A stretch of 64,000 bases of DNA, taken from assembly GCA_030765065.1 (NCBI GenBank), contig CM060989.1:58728001-58792000 (forward strand), given 5' to 3'. Below are positions 45,979 to 56,000 of this stretch, piece by piece; positions within the stretch are counted from its first letter, which is position 1, and each line of letters starts with the position of its first letter. The stretch is from Deroplatys truncata (lineage: Eukaryota; Arthropoda; Insecta; Mantodea; Mantidae). Position numbers and translations under genes: made by a program. The notes below the pieces were generated by a model that saw only the letters and a program-made list of their open reading frames with translations, made no database searches and was not told the DNA's origin.

Positions 45979-47024
45979 TACCCCCGCCGCTATAACGTTG
46001 CACTTGACAGCAGGCGTTTAAGTTGGTACACTCGCGAAAAAACAGATGAAAAGCTTCAACCGTTTGACTTCCTAAGCCAATCACAAGGCAGCATTCCGGA
46101 TGGTCGATGACAAAGCGGAACCGGATCTAGTATCGGCTCTGTTGCCGGATGTAACTATTCCCAACCACGTGCTTCAGTTTGTGAATCTCTAGCAGAGCGT
46201 CGAGTTGTTCTTTGCAAGCTACATATTGTTCATTGTTATTTGTTATTTAGATTTGTGGTTATTGTTTGATAGTTTTCTTATTGTTCGTTTATACATTTAT
46301 TTATTTATATTTATCTATTTTATATATATTTCATTCATATTATTTATTTAAACAAAACTTAAGTGCGACAATGTCGGAAAAACGACGCCGATCGCCGAGT
46401 GATGATTCACGAAGTGAAAATCCTTTGCGCCGAGGTGTGCCACTTAATAGTCAGGCATTGGAACTATTATGGAGAATCCGGGAGTTCTTTGAACAGGAAA
46501 AGGAGTACGTGAAGCTTCACGGAAATCCCTCTATTCCTGCTGATAAAGCCGTACAACGAACTGCAGCAGCTCTTGGTTTAAGCACGAGAACTGTTGTTCA
46601 CAAAGGAGTGAAACTACAAGAGAAAGAGGACAAAATTCCTGAACCATCTGGAACACAACAGGTATTTCTATCAACTCCAGGGAAGAAAAAAAAGAAGCCT
46701 CGTCCAGTCACAAATATTGATGCTTTCCAATTACACGCCATACGTAGACACATTTATGCCTATTATCATAGAAAGGAGTATCCGACCATACCAAAGCTGC
46801 TTATATCGCTTATTTTCAATTAACAATAATAATACGAAATAGTTATTATTCAGTGACGTTCGCTATTTACGTACACTTTTTGTATGCGGCTTAGACACGA
46901 TAGAAATGAGAACAATCAGCTGTTGTTGTTTACTAGCCACTCTGGCAACGTCGCAACCACGATGTAGCCAACTTTACGCGAAGCCACACGAACTGTCAAG
47001 TGCAACGTTATAGCGGCGGGGGTA
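45979..47024 (+). mobile_element. DNA element with perfect 34-bp inverted ends and a truncated transposase gene
   Basis: The ends TACCCCCGCCGCTATAACG... are identical over about 34 bp at both sides, through TTGCACTTGACAG. TA lies next to each (45977-45978 and 47025-47026). The element is 1,046 bp, with about 390 bp of upstream sequence, one intact ORF and about 200 bp of downstream sequence. It fits a Tc1/mariner/IS630-type non-autonomous derivative. Perfect ends and an open ORF suggest recent activity with transposase supplied elsewhere. Confidence 0.8.
46371..46823 (+). CDS. DNA-binding N-terminal half of a DDE-type transposase
   Basis: 150 codons, starting at an ATG with A at -3 (GCGACAATG). 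The in-frame hydrophobic stretch upstream is low-complexity leader. Residues 1-20 are strongly basic (KRRRS). Residues ~30-55 form a helix-rich segment (ELLWRIREFFEQEKEYVKLH), and ~63-80 a helix-turn-helix-like segment (VQRTAAALGLSTRTVVHKG). A basic linker (KKKKKPRP) follows, then DAFQLHAIRRHIYAYYHRKE and PTIPKLL. I know this order from arthropod transposases, where a DDE domain comes next. Here the frame stops (ISLIFN), and no catalytic domain exists before the element's end. It may bind the element's ends without cutting. Confidence 0.65.
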   Translation: MSEKRRRSPSDDSRSENPLRRGVPLNSQALELLWRIREFFEQEKEYVKLHGNPSIPADKAVQRTAAALGLSTRTVVHKGVKLQEKEDKIPEPSGTQQVFLSTPGKKKKKPRPVTNIDAFQLHAIRRHIYAYYHRKEYPTIPKLLISLIFN

Positions 47025-47149
47025 TAGATAGGTAATTTATTAGGACTAGAGAACTCATCAGCCGCTGAGCAGAGGTACCCGGAGACCAGAACACAGCATC
47101 AGAGGGCATCAACCCAGAGGACCAGCGATTTCCCGCTACAGGTTTCAAG

Positions 47150-47360
47150 TGTTATGCCATTAATTACTCGTTACTAGATGAAAAAGTATATATGTGGCAT
47201 TATAAGAAAAACATTTCTGTCAATTGGAGAATGTCAAGCAGGAACAATTTTGGAATTAGTATAAAATACAAAATTAGTTACATGCATTTATACACAGAAA
47301 ACTACTTATAAGAACATAATTCATTCATTAATATTCAGAGTATTAGTAATGTATCTACAA
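47150..47360. repeat. Segmental duplication, copy 1
   Basis: GATGAAAAAGTATATATGTG through GTATTAGTAATG matches 47632-47848 in order, including the SINE-A junction that follows. Part of it (TTCTGTCAATTGGAGAATG...) also recurs at 57819-57900. Confidence 0.75.
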
Positions 47361-47467
47361 TTGAAATTAAATTGAGCTTTTATTTATGGACGCTCTTTAA
47401 TTACTGTGGTCCTTAACGTCCCATTCTATATTGGGCGTGAAAGCCCGGTAATTTTGCTCAGAGGCCT
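47361..47467 (-). repeat. SINE-A copy, truncated
   Basis: Only the tail-side ~105 bp, up to TTTGCTCAGAGGCCT, where a HINE-like 5' block is joined. Confidence 0.8.
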
Positions 47468-47631
47468 GAAGTATTGTATTCCACCCAAAAATTGGATATC
47501 AGATTTCACCGGAAATACATGTTTTGAGACCCAAAAGCACTCGTAGAAAAAGATCTCTGTGTGTGACTGTGTTCTTGAACAGCATAACTCAGAGTAGAAG
47601 GTTTAATCCACAAACTTACTATGTTTCCAAG
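47468..47631 (+). mobile_element. HINE-like 5'-block fragment
   Basis: GAAGTATTGTATTCCACCC through CATAACTCAGAGTAG, then a short non-standard end. It separates the two copies of the segmental duplication. Confidence 0.65.
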
Positions 47632-47848
47632 TGTTTATGACTAATTACTTATTACAGATGAAAAAGTATGTATGTAGCATTATCAAGAAAAACATTTCTG
47701 TCAATTGGATACTGTCAAAGAGGAACAATTAGTATAAAATACAAAATTGGTTACATGCGTTTATATCAAAACTACGAAAACTACTAATAAGAACATAATT
47801 CATTCACTAATATTTAGAATATTAGTAATGTGACTATAATTGAAATTA
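47632..47848. repeat. Segmental duplication, copy 2
   Basis: Matches 47150-47360 with small indels (the GGAACAATTTTGGAATTAGT of copy 1 is GGAACAATTAGT here). Confidence 0.75.
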
Positions 47849-48103
47849 AATTGAGTTTTTTTTATTTATGGACGCTCTTTAACTGCTGTGGTCTTAAGCG
47901 TTCCAGGAAGTTTGCTCAGAGGCCTCTTTATCAGTCTTGAGGTTCTTTTACGTGCCGTAAATCTACCACTTTACTTCCTTTCCGAAGGAAGCCATGATAA
48001 AGATTTTTACGCCCGAAAACAATCCATCGCCTTCCTCCGGTTTTGAACCCGTGATCTCGGGAACTAGAGGATAGCATGGTAACCACTACACCGCGGAAGA
48101 CGA
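47849..48103 (-). repeat. SINE-A copy, near full length
   Basis: Tail, body and tRNA-like head are all present. The minus strand shows an A box (GTGTAGTGGTTACCATGC). About 25 bp near 47910 are deleted. Confidence 0.85.
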
Positions 48104-48780
48104 AACTGTGTGCCTACAATGATGGTATATATAAAATTAAAAAGGAAATTGCTATTAATAAGTCTGAACAAAGAATTCAAAACGCCATTTTTGAGGATTT
48201 TTGCTATTTCCTATCCCCTTAATCGCGTTAAGCCCAACGGAGAATTTTGTACGTGAGGTTAGTTCTGCACTAGGCAGCAGAGTGTTCCCAGCAGGTGGAT
48301 TTCCCAAATGCCACGTCAGGTCGTTAACGGAGGCCAGAGTAATGTCAAACGATCTCTCAACAACGGCGATGGTTGGCTGGAAACACTAAAGTTGTTTCAC
48401 ATGCAGCGGCACTTCAAAGGCTTCAAAATGTATCTCGTACTGCAAGAGACGAGTTTCGAGGCCCGCCTCGGGTAAAGCAGTCATTAACAGTGCTCTGTTA
48501 ATTTGCCTACCGCGGATGGAAGCAAATGGAAGTGACCAGTGCATCTCTTAGTGTCCATATGAAAGAACAGGCACAGCCTCCATCATGAACTCAAAGCAAT
48601 GTGTAATGACTGTGGAATAGAGTGCTGCCCCGTTGCATATTGTGTGCTGATAAACAAACCCTCTACGCTATTAATTATGAATGGCATCTCATGGAGATCA
48701 ATTTTCAAAATGCTACATTATCATAAGTAATCTAACAAGAGTTATATTATTCGAAAATATCGCGAGCGACTGCAATTTGG
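48104..48780. other. No gene recognised
   Basis: Contains a GC-richer stretch at 48230-48600 with no recognisable motif or repeat match. Confidence 0.35.
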
Positions 48781-49060
48781 TTTGATTATTTCAGCATATA
48801 ATAGTTTATTAATGGATTTACAAACTATTCTTACTAAAACTTATTTTTCTATCTACTACATTTTAATCCAAATAAACGTTGCAGAAATAGCTACATTACA
48901 CATTTCGTCAAAGATACAAAGGGAACAGCGAGAGCCAAATGTTTAAGAACTGGACGCTATATGTTAGCCTTAAAATTCTATACTGTTTCCATGCAATCGC
49001 GAGAAACAACTGAATGTTGATAGGAATTTTAAGAGAATGGCCAAGAAATGAAGATTTCGA
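48781..49060 (-). mobile_element. HINE-like fragment, diverged subfamily
   Basis: Matches the hairpin-side part of the 56882 copy (TTTATTAATGGATTTACAAAC through GAATGGCCAAG). The hairpin itself is lost. Confidence 0.6.
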
Positions 49061-49640
49061 ACCTTTCATGTCGTTTCACATGATTAATTTCTCATAGCGC
49101 TCCCATTATCTGTTTACAATACAAATCGTCATACTTCAATTTAGTGAATTCGTTGTAGAGTTAAACTATACGTCATATTCGCATATTTCTTTGATCTAAA
49201 ACGCTATTCCTTTATTTAACCTACATAAAGATTAATTGGCGAAATTACGAATTCAGAAGAAACTGAAATGGAAGTGAAATTACAGAAGCAGCAGAAAGAA
49301 TAACGCTAATAATAGCTTCATTCCTGTGTAAGGCAAAACATGTTGAAAATAATTTCACTTAAAATGTCTGCTAAGGAATTAACAAAGCATCTGACATCTC
49401 GCTTTTTTAACGTCATTTCTCTTTTTTCAAGATCGCATTCTAAACGTAAATCTGTTAGTTTAAGGAAATAATATGATATTATTGATATTTTAAAAATTCG
49501 AGCGCTGTATATGCCACATGTGTTAAAAGTGATTTTATTTTGCTCGTAGGTTTGCGAAACTCGGCCTACGGCCATAAACGTTTCTACTCGCAAAATAAAT
49601 CCCTACTTTTAACCCTTGTATCACCCTAATATTTTGTGAC
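49061..49640. other. No feature recognised
   Basis: AT-rich. A 91-codon minus ORF at 49318-49593 has no recognisable motif. Confidence 0.4.
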
Positions 49641-49955
49641 GTCAATATTTCCCAGATATTCCTTCTGGGTTTGAATTTTCAAATTATTATTCGGCACTTT
49701 CTAATGTGGTCAATCGCCATTCGATTTTTTTCTCTTGGACATGCAATGATATTTTAAAGCCATCACGTACGCGAACGCTTTTTAAAAATCCACTATCACT
49801 TTAGCCTACTTTATTCTTCTTATACCTATAACGAATGTGCAAATGTTTAATGAAAGTTTATCTTGATTAACAATAAGAGAAGAAGAACTTGTAAGAATAG
49901 TTTCTAGAAGATTGTGTAGAGAGAGCCACGTGAATGCACCACATTATATTTTTCT
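49641..49955 (+). mobile_element. HINE-like fragment with hairpin end, diverged
   Basis: Body remnants from TTTCCCAGATATTCCTTC to the hairpin side (TGTGTAGAGAGAGCCACGTG and AATGCACCACATT). Heavily mutated. Confidence 0.5.
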
Positions 49956-50495
49956 AAAAGGGATTTATTACTCTATAATACAATCTGTACGTCTAAAGCT
50001 GCTAATAACTATACTGAAGTAGGATATTTTTTAATTTTATTATACTTATTGCAACATTTACATGATTCAAGATTCAGTTCCTTCATGTGACTGGTGGTCA
50101 TTTAAAAAGGTGCATTAAAAGTAAATGTTTATTATGATTATTATTTGAGTAATTTTTGCATTGCCGCAATACTGGATTACTTTAAAAAATACAGTAATTT
50201 CATTATCTTTATACAAAAAGGTCAGTGTGTATGAGTGAGAGAGAGAGATTGTTACAGGCTTCCACACGTTTCACCGATTTCGAGCAAACTTGGCACAGAT
50301 AACCTTTGACACAAGGCAAAATTTACTGTCTAGCTTAGAATTCAAATCACGCCCCATTTCACACGATCTATTTCTTTCTCAACGATAATCGTAGTAGGTC
50401 GAATATGCCAACATAAGAATAATTACTTAGCCTTTCACGGCCTCACAAAATAACAAAGGAACAGCGAGTTCACATATTCGTTGACCTCCTTTCTG
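49956..50495. other. No feature recognised
   Basis: AT-rich with a short GA run at 50237-50249. Confidence 0.45.
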
Positions 50496-50499
50496 ACAT

Positions 50500-51398
50500 T
50501 GAGGCGGTATTTTTAACACTTAAATGATTTCAGTCTAATTATATGATACATAAAGCAATATGTGTATGTAACAGTATATAAAAAGTATAAATTACAATCA
50601 TTGTATATGTTTATATTATTGTATCCATGTGTAATAATGTTATTGTAAAAATGTTTTGTGAATATATTACGTAATTTAATAATGTAGGAGCTGTGAGAAT
50701 AATAGGTCAAAAGTTGCTAACAATGAGGTAACAATGCGGTAACCTTGAGGCAATAATGAATTAGAAAGTTTAAATGTTACTTGTGATTCTTGGAAGCAAT
50801 AATGTAATTTTAGTGATAGTTTATAAAAAATAGCAAATCAACAACCAGAAAAAGCTTTAGTTAAATGAAGGTATTCTATTGGATTAGGAATAACCAATCA
50901 GAGTCTTAAAATACAGAAATTTACAAGTTTAGGCGGTTGAAATCAGTACAGTTGCCTGCAGACAGTGTTTGTAACCGGATGCGAGATGCGTCCTCTAGAG
51001 ATTTTATACGTATTCGTGTGAGACGAAAAATAGTTTACGTGTTAAAAAGTGCAAGTAATTCATAAAATAATCTCACAGCTCTCTATCAGTGAAGTGTTAT
51101 TTAAATCGTTTCAAGTATTAATAAAACGAGTGAAGTAAAATTATAATCTGTGTAAGCCTAACATAAATATATAATATTTAAAGAAACAGTAAAAATACAT
51201 TTGGGGCGAAGGCTACCGGAAACTGTTTTCTATACGTGCGGTTGCAACTACTACTAGTACGGCTTCCCAACAGTTGAAATACAATACAACCTACTTCAAA
51301 TCAACTTTTCCATACGTGAAACAATTAACTTTCTCAAATTGGCTCCCAAAGCGTGGGGCAAAATAATTTAATAACCTTCAAAAATAACACATACTTCA
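50500..51398 (+). mobile_element. Solo LTR, LTR-Lys2 (e)
   Basis: Starts TGAGGCGGTATTTTT and ends ATACTTCA. ACAT at 50496-50499 and 51399-51402 is an exact 4-bp target duplication. It is 899 bp. A primer-site relic (GGCTCCCAAAGCGTGGGGC, 51337-51359) lies inside the LTR, about 40 bp before its end. A more decayed one (near 51299-51323) lies before it, each preceded by TCA. The duplication proves these relics are part of the inserted LTR. Confidence 0.88.
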
Positions 51399-51439
51399 AC
51401 ATTGATCATGGAGTAATAACACAGTCAAATAAATAATTA

Positions 51440-52712
51440 CGAGGGCAGTCCCAGAAGTACCCGACCTAACGTATAGATAGTTGTTATTGTTTCAAACAAA
51501 TGACTATGGTAGAAATTACCGCCCTTATAAAGCTTAAGTTTGAAGTTTGACGATGCTACGTTGGTTAGTAATTGCTTGGCAGCCACTAATAGTGAACTCT
51601 CTCAGCGAATTTGGAACATGGATAAAACTGGCCATCGTTATGTGATACAATACTTTCATTTGAAAGGTCTTAGTCCAACTAATATTAAAGCTGAGCTAGA
51701 TTCTACTCTGGGGGAGTCTGCTCCTTCGTTTACAACAGTAAAATATTGAGTGGCAGAGTTTAAGCGAGGCCGTACGAGCTGCCAAGACGAACAAATGAGA
51801 TGACCACGCCAGAAATTGTGAAGAAAGTCCACAAAATGGCATTGGATGATCTTCGAGTGAAAGTGCGCGAGCTAGCAGACATCGCAGGCTTTTCAAAAAG
51901 TGCAGTACATCGCATACCGACAAAATTTAGACATGAGAAAACTATGTGCAAGATAGGTGCCGCGTTTACTCCCAATGGAAGAAAAGCAGCATCGTGAAGA
52001 TGTTTCAGTCGAGTGTTTGGCGATGTTTTGCTGCAATAAAGCAGCGTTTTTGTGTCGATTCATAGTCATGGATGAAACATGGGTCCATCACTTCACACCT
52101 GAGACGAAGGAACAGTCAAAACAGTGGACTGAAAGGGGAGAATCGGCTCCAAAGAGGCGAAGACAGTTCTACCTGCAGACAAGGTCATGGCGTCAGTTTT
52201 TTGGGATGCGCGTGGAATAATTTTCATTGATTATCTTCAAAAAGGAAAAGCAATCAATGGCGAGTATTATGCGAACTTATTGCAGCGTTTGAAGGATGAA
52301 ATCCAGCCAAACCGGCCGCATTTAGAGAAAAAAAAGTTCTGTTTCATCAAGACAATGTGCCATTTCACACATCCATTATCGCCATGGTCAAAATCAATGA
52401 GTTAGAGTAGGAATTGCTTCGTCATGCACCCAATTCGCCAGACTTTGCTCCGCCTGATTATTTTCTGTTTCCAAAGTTGAAGAAATGGCTTGGTGGTAAA
52501 CGATTTGCCAACAATGAAGAGGTGGAGTTTGCAGTTGATGGCTATTTTGCAGCACTCGACGGTTCGCACTATAAACAGAGTATCGAAGCTATTGAACATC
52601 GCAGGGAAAAGTGTATCGAGCTGAAAGGAGACTATGTAGAAAAATAATAATATTTTTTCCCAACATTTTTGTGCTTTCTTTGTTAGATCAGTTACTTCTC
52701 AGACAGCCCTCG
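51440..52712 (+). mobile_element. mariner C, copy 2, full length
   Basis: TA at 51438-51439 and 52713-52714 flank terminal repeats CGAGGGCAGTCCCAGAAGTA and, from the right, CGAGGGCTGTCTGAGAAGTA. At 1,273 bp it is full length for mariner. Confidence 0.92.
51618..52647 (+). pseudogene. mariner C transposase, copy 2, broken
   Basis: About 343 codons from ATGGATAAAACTGGCC to the TAA after GDYVEK. It has the helix-turn-helix N-terminus (YFHLKGLSPTNIKAELDSTL), the second DNA-binding helix region (KVRELADIAGFSKSAVHRI), and the catalytic motifs VMDETWVHHFTPETKEQS, FHQDN and SPDFAPPDYFLFPKLKKWL. The last two aspartates are 34 residues apart, the mariner DD34D signature, and all three are kept. Stops at about 51,748 and 52,404 and frameshifts near 51,795, 51,990, 52,170 and 52,335 abolish the product. 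Confidence 0.9.
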
Positions 52713-52856
52713 TACAACAGCTATCCTACCTATAATAACATCAACAGCATCAAACTAGACAAAATATCACTTCTTTATCCTCATATGATTATTTATTGTG
52801 TGTACATATAAAATAACACTAACGCATTGAACATAATCGCATTTACTACGAAAGTC

Positions 52857-53139
52857 TCCATGGTGCTCTTTATCAGGCTTGACGTTCTTTTACGTGCTGT
52901 AAATCTACGACACGGAACCACCAGCTTTACTTCCCTTCCGAAGGAAGCCATGATAAGGAATTTTACGCACGAAAATATCCATCGCCCTCGCCGGGTTTGA
53001 ACCCGCGACCTCGGGAATTAGAGTCTAGCCTCTGAGCAAAATTATCAGTCTTTCACGCCCAATATAGAATGGGACGCTAAGGACCGCAGCAGTTAAAGAG
53101 CTCCATAAATAAAACTCAATTTCAATTTCCATGGTGCTC
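52857..53139 (+). repeat. SINE-A copy with inverted 5' half
   Basis: TCCATGGTGCTC flanks the insertion at 52857-52868 and 53128-53139, an exact 12-bp target duplication. From 52869 to about 53024 the 5' half (head and middle) is in minus orientation. From there to 53127 the 3' half with its AATAAAACTCAATTT tail is in plus orientation. Each half is continuous, and the split is at the GATAAA/GAGGCCTCTGAG point. This is the layout of a twin-primed LINE-machinery insertion. Confidence 0.88.
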
Positions 53140-54253
53140 AAACATTGCTAATATAAGAGTAATAAATAAGTCGAAGTTAATATCCATACTTTTTGGATCA
53201 TACTCCTATGTTCGGATATTCTCGAGTTATAATTTGTAGTTTTTCATTTTTTATTTGTAAGCAGCGGTTTCTTTCTCTATGGGAAGTTCGCGGTGCTTTT
53301 GTAAGCAGAATAAAATTAAGTGACATATACAAATGATAGTGGTTGTGGATAATAACAACAGCATCAAACCGTTCGAAGTACCACTTCTTATTGATTTTTT
53401 GGGGGGGTTGTATATTAATTTTGGCCTTTATTTTATTTTTTCTTGGCAGTTTTATGTATTTTGGTTACTGAGAATGAGCAAGGTTAAGTTGATGTTACTT
53501 AAACTGCTATTATTTCTTTCCAACCAAGATTATATCTATAAATAACGACTAGTAAGTCCAAATGTGACAATCTGGAAGCCGCTCAGCTGCATTCACGAAA
53601 AATCATCATTACAAACTATGGTATTTGTGGTTGTTTAGAGTGCTTAGTAAAGTATTTTCTCAGTATTTTAATTTTTTTCTTCATAGAGTTCTGAGAGTTT
53701 TAATTAGTTCTTTGTTAAGTATCTTGTATAATACTTTTTAAATGCCTCCAAAGATACGCAAGACTATTGGGTAAGTGCAACATAAGGTTAAATTCTGTAG
53801 GGATAAACCATCAAAGCAAGGGCATACGTATACATATATTTGTGCAAAAAAATGGATTAGTGCTTCTAAGCTCTTTTCTTAGGGTTGCACAATGAAAGAC
53901 GTTGCTCTACGTTAAGAGAAACCCTCTGGTTTTCTTCCGGAGTAAATATAAATGCTACATAGACCCCTGCTGTTGTTTGAGCGTTTTCATCTCTCACCGT
54001 GCACGTTTCATAATTCAGTTGTTTCCAACGACAATGGCAGAGATGTCAACAACATCCGGCAACAGAAATTTCATAACGCCCTTACTTCCACAGAGAATTC
54101 AACACGATACGCACTTCAGCATCACACAAACTGAACGATAGGGGTGGCTAAGAACAACTAGAAACATGTATGTAAATGCAATTATGCTCATATATGAACT
54201 ATTCTGATAGAAACTTTTACATAGAATCCAAAAATAATGTTAACTAAACAAAA
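53140..54253. other. No gene recognised
   Basis: AT-rich. At 53743-53775 an ATG (MPPKIRKTIG) runs into a consensus splice donor (GGGTAAGTGC). This could be a first exon or chance. A C-run of eight G's lies at 53400-53407. Confidence 0.35.
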
Positions 54254-54820
54254 ACTGATATGTTACATTCACATGACCTTCTCTAACTCTATCGTTCATT
54301 AGTGGGTGTACAAATTATGATTATTATTATTGCGAATATATTTTTTCCTATCTACTTCAATTTTAATCCAAATAAATATTTTCGGAAATAGACGCAACAC
54401 TTTTCGTTATAGATATAACAGAAACAGCGATAGTCAAATGTTTTAGAACTGAACTGGCTGGCCTTAAAATTCCATACTCTTTCATTGAAATAGCGAGAAA
54501 CGATTTAAAGCAGACAGGACTTTAAAAGAATGGCCAAGTATTGAACAGTTAGAACCATTAATAACGGAATTCTCGGAAATGGCTAATACCACAAAAAAGG
54601 TTATTATATATAAATTGTGTGCGTTAAAGAGATCTATTTCTTATGTAGTACGTTTTCGTCTATCCCTTAACTTTAAAATTTATACAACATTATGCAAAAT
54701 TCCATCAGAATGAAGTGGACTTCAAAGGCTATTTCCAGAAAATTCAAGATACACATTTTATTTGTCATATAAATATCTGTCGTACATGGTATTTTAATTA
54801 AAATCATTTCAGCTATTTTT
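54254..54820 (-). mobile_element. Outer HINE-like copy, first segment (diverged)
   Basis: Hairpin end ACTGATATGTTACATTCACA and body of the older subfamily, broken in GAGCTATTTTT-type sequence at 54820 by a younger copy and resumed at 55700. Confidence 0.8.
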
Positions 54821-54961
54821 ACTTTCTCTACTACGTATAGTAAGTAGGGGAAGTATTGCATTCGACTCAAAAATTCGATACCGAGATTTCACCGGAAATA
54901 CATGTTTTGAGACTCCCTGAATCCAAAAAAAGTATTTTTGGAAACATGTCCGCGTGTGTGT

Positions 54962-55004
<43 letters not shown>

Positions 55005-55699
55005 TGTGAACAGCATAACTCAGAAACGAACAGTCGGATAAACACCAAACTTGGTATTTAGGTTCAGTATCTTCCAGAGATGCGACACGAAGGTTTTCAA
55101 GAAAATCCCCCCACCCCAGACTACCCTTTACATGGAACATTTTTCGAAAATTTTAATTTTCTCAAAAATGGCTCTAACGATTTTGATTAAAATATCATAT
55201 GTTTAAGGTATTTTCATGAGAAATGAAATGTATATCTCGAATTTTCTGGGAATGTCTCCAAAAGTGTTCTTCATTCTGAACGACTTTTGCATAACTGGTA
55301 AACCATAAGAGATAGACAAAATTTTACTGCACAAAAATGTAGATCGCGTTACAATACACAATTTATGTCATATACATTTTTTTTGTTGAGTGAACCGTTT
55401 TCGAGATATTGCTTGTTATTCCCTTAAATTGTTCAATACTAATACTTTTTCTCAAATTCGTTACTCATTTTTTTATGTCCTGGAGATGCAAAGAGAATGG
55501 AATGCGCCACATAGCAACCAGCGCTTAAAATATTTGACTATCGCTTAAAATCTACCATATTCCCGTTGCATCTACAAGAAAATTAGCAATAATATTGACA
55601 TATCGATATCTCCATTAACATGAAGCATATGGAGAATAAGCGTTTGTAAAAGTAGTTTGTACAAGAGTAGAGAAAGTCATGTGAGTGTAACACATCAGA
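54821..55699 (+). mobile_element. Inner HINE-like copy, full length
   Basis: From ACTTTCTCTACTACGTATAG to GTGTAACACATCAGA, 879 bp. It has a large GT microsatellite (54953-55003), the inverted inner repeat AAGAGTAGAGAAAGT, and a perfect hairpin (ATGTG/CACAT). It splits an older copy in a T-run, with T's on both sides and no other duplication. The best reference copy in the window. Confidence 0.88.
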
Positions 55700-55893
55700 T
55701 TTTTTAGAAAATAAACCATTTCGGGAAATGTTCCATGTAAAGGGTAGTATGGGATAGGAGTATTTTCTTGAAAATCTTCCTGTGGCATCTTTGTACTGAA
55801 CTTAAATACCAAGTTTGGTGTTGGTCCGAATTTTCCTTTTTGAGTTACGCTGTTCACACACACAAGGATCTTTAGGTACATGTTAGAGAAAGT
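55700..55893 (-). mobile_element. Outer HINE-like copy, second segment
   Basis: Resumes with TTTTTTAGAAAATAAACC in register with 54820 and ends at the 5' terminus (ACATGTTAGAGAAAGT). Most of the 5' block is deleted. Confidence 0.75.
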
Positions 55894-55948
55894 AACAACA
55901 ATTCAATGTGATCTGCAAAGAGGTCACGTGAGGAATAACCATCCTTAT

Positions 55949-55950
<2 letters not shown>

Positions 55951-55997
<47 letters not shown>
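55951..55997. repeat. (AAT)n microsatellite
   Basis: About fifteen AAT units. It borders the 3' side of the LINE fragment that follows, and may be that LINE's tail. Confidence 0.95.

Positions 55998-56000
<3 letters not shown>

Noticed and set aside
46266..46370. N-terminal membrane segment fused to the 46.4-kb ORF
   Set aside because: The in-frame extension is a TA/TTTAT-rich leader with a TATA-like stretch; the ATG at 46371 has the better context and starts the basic domain.
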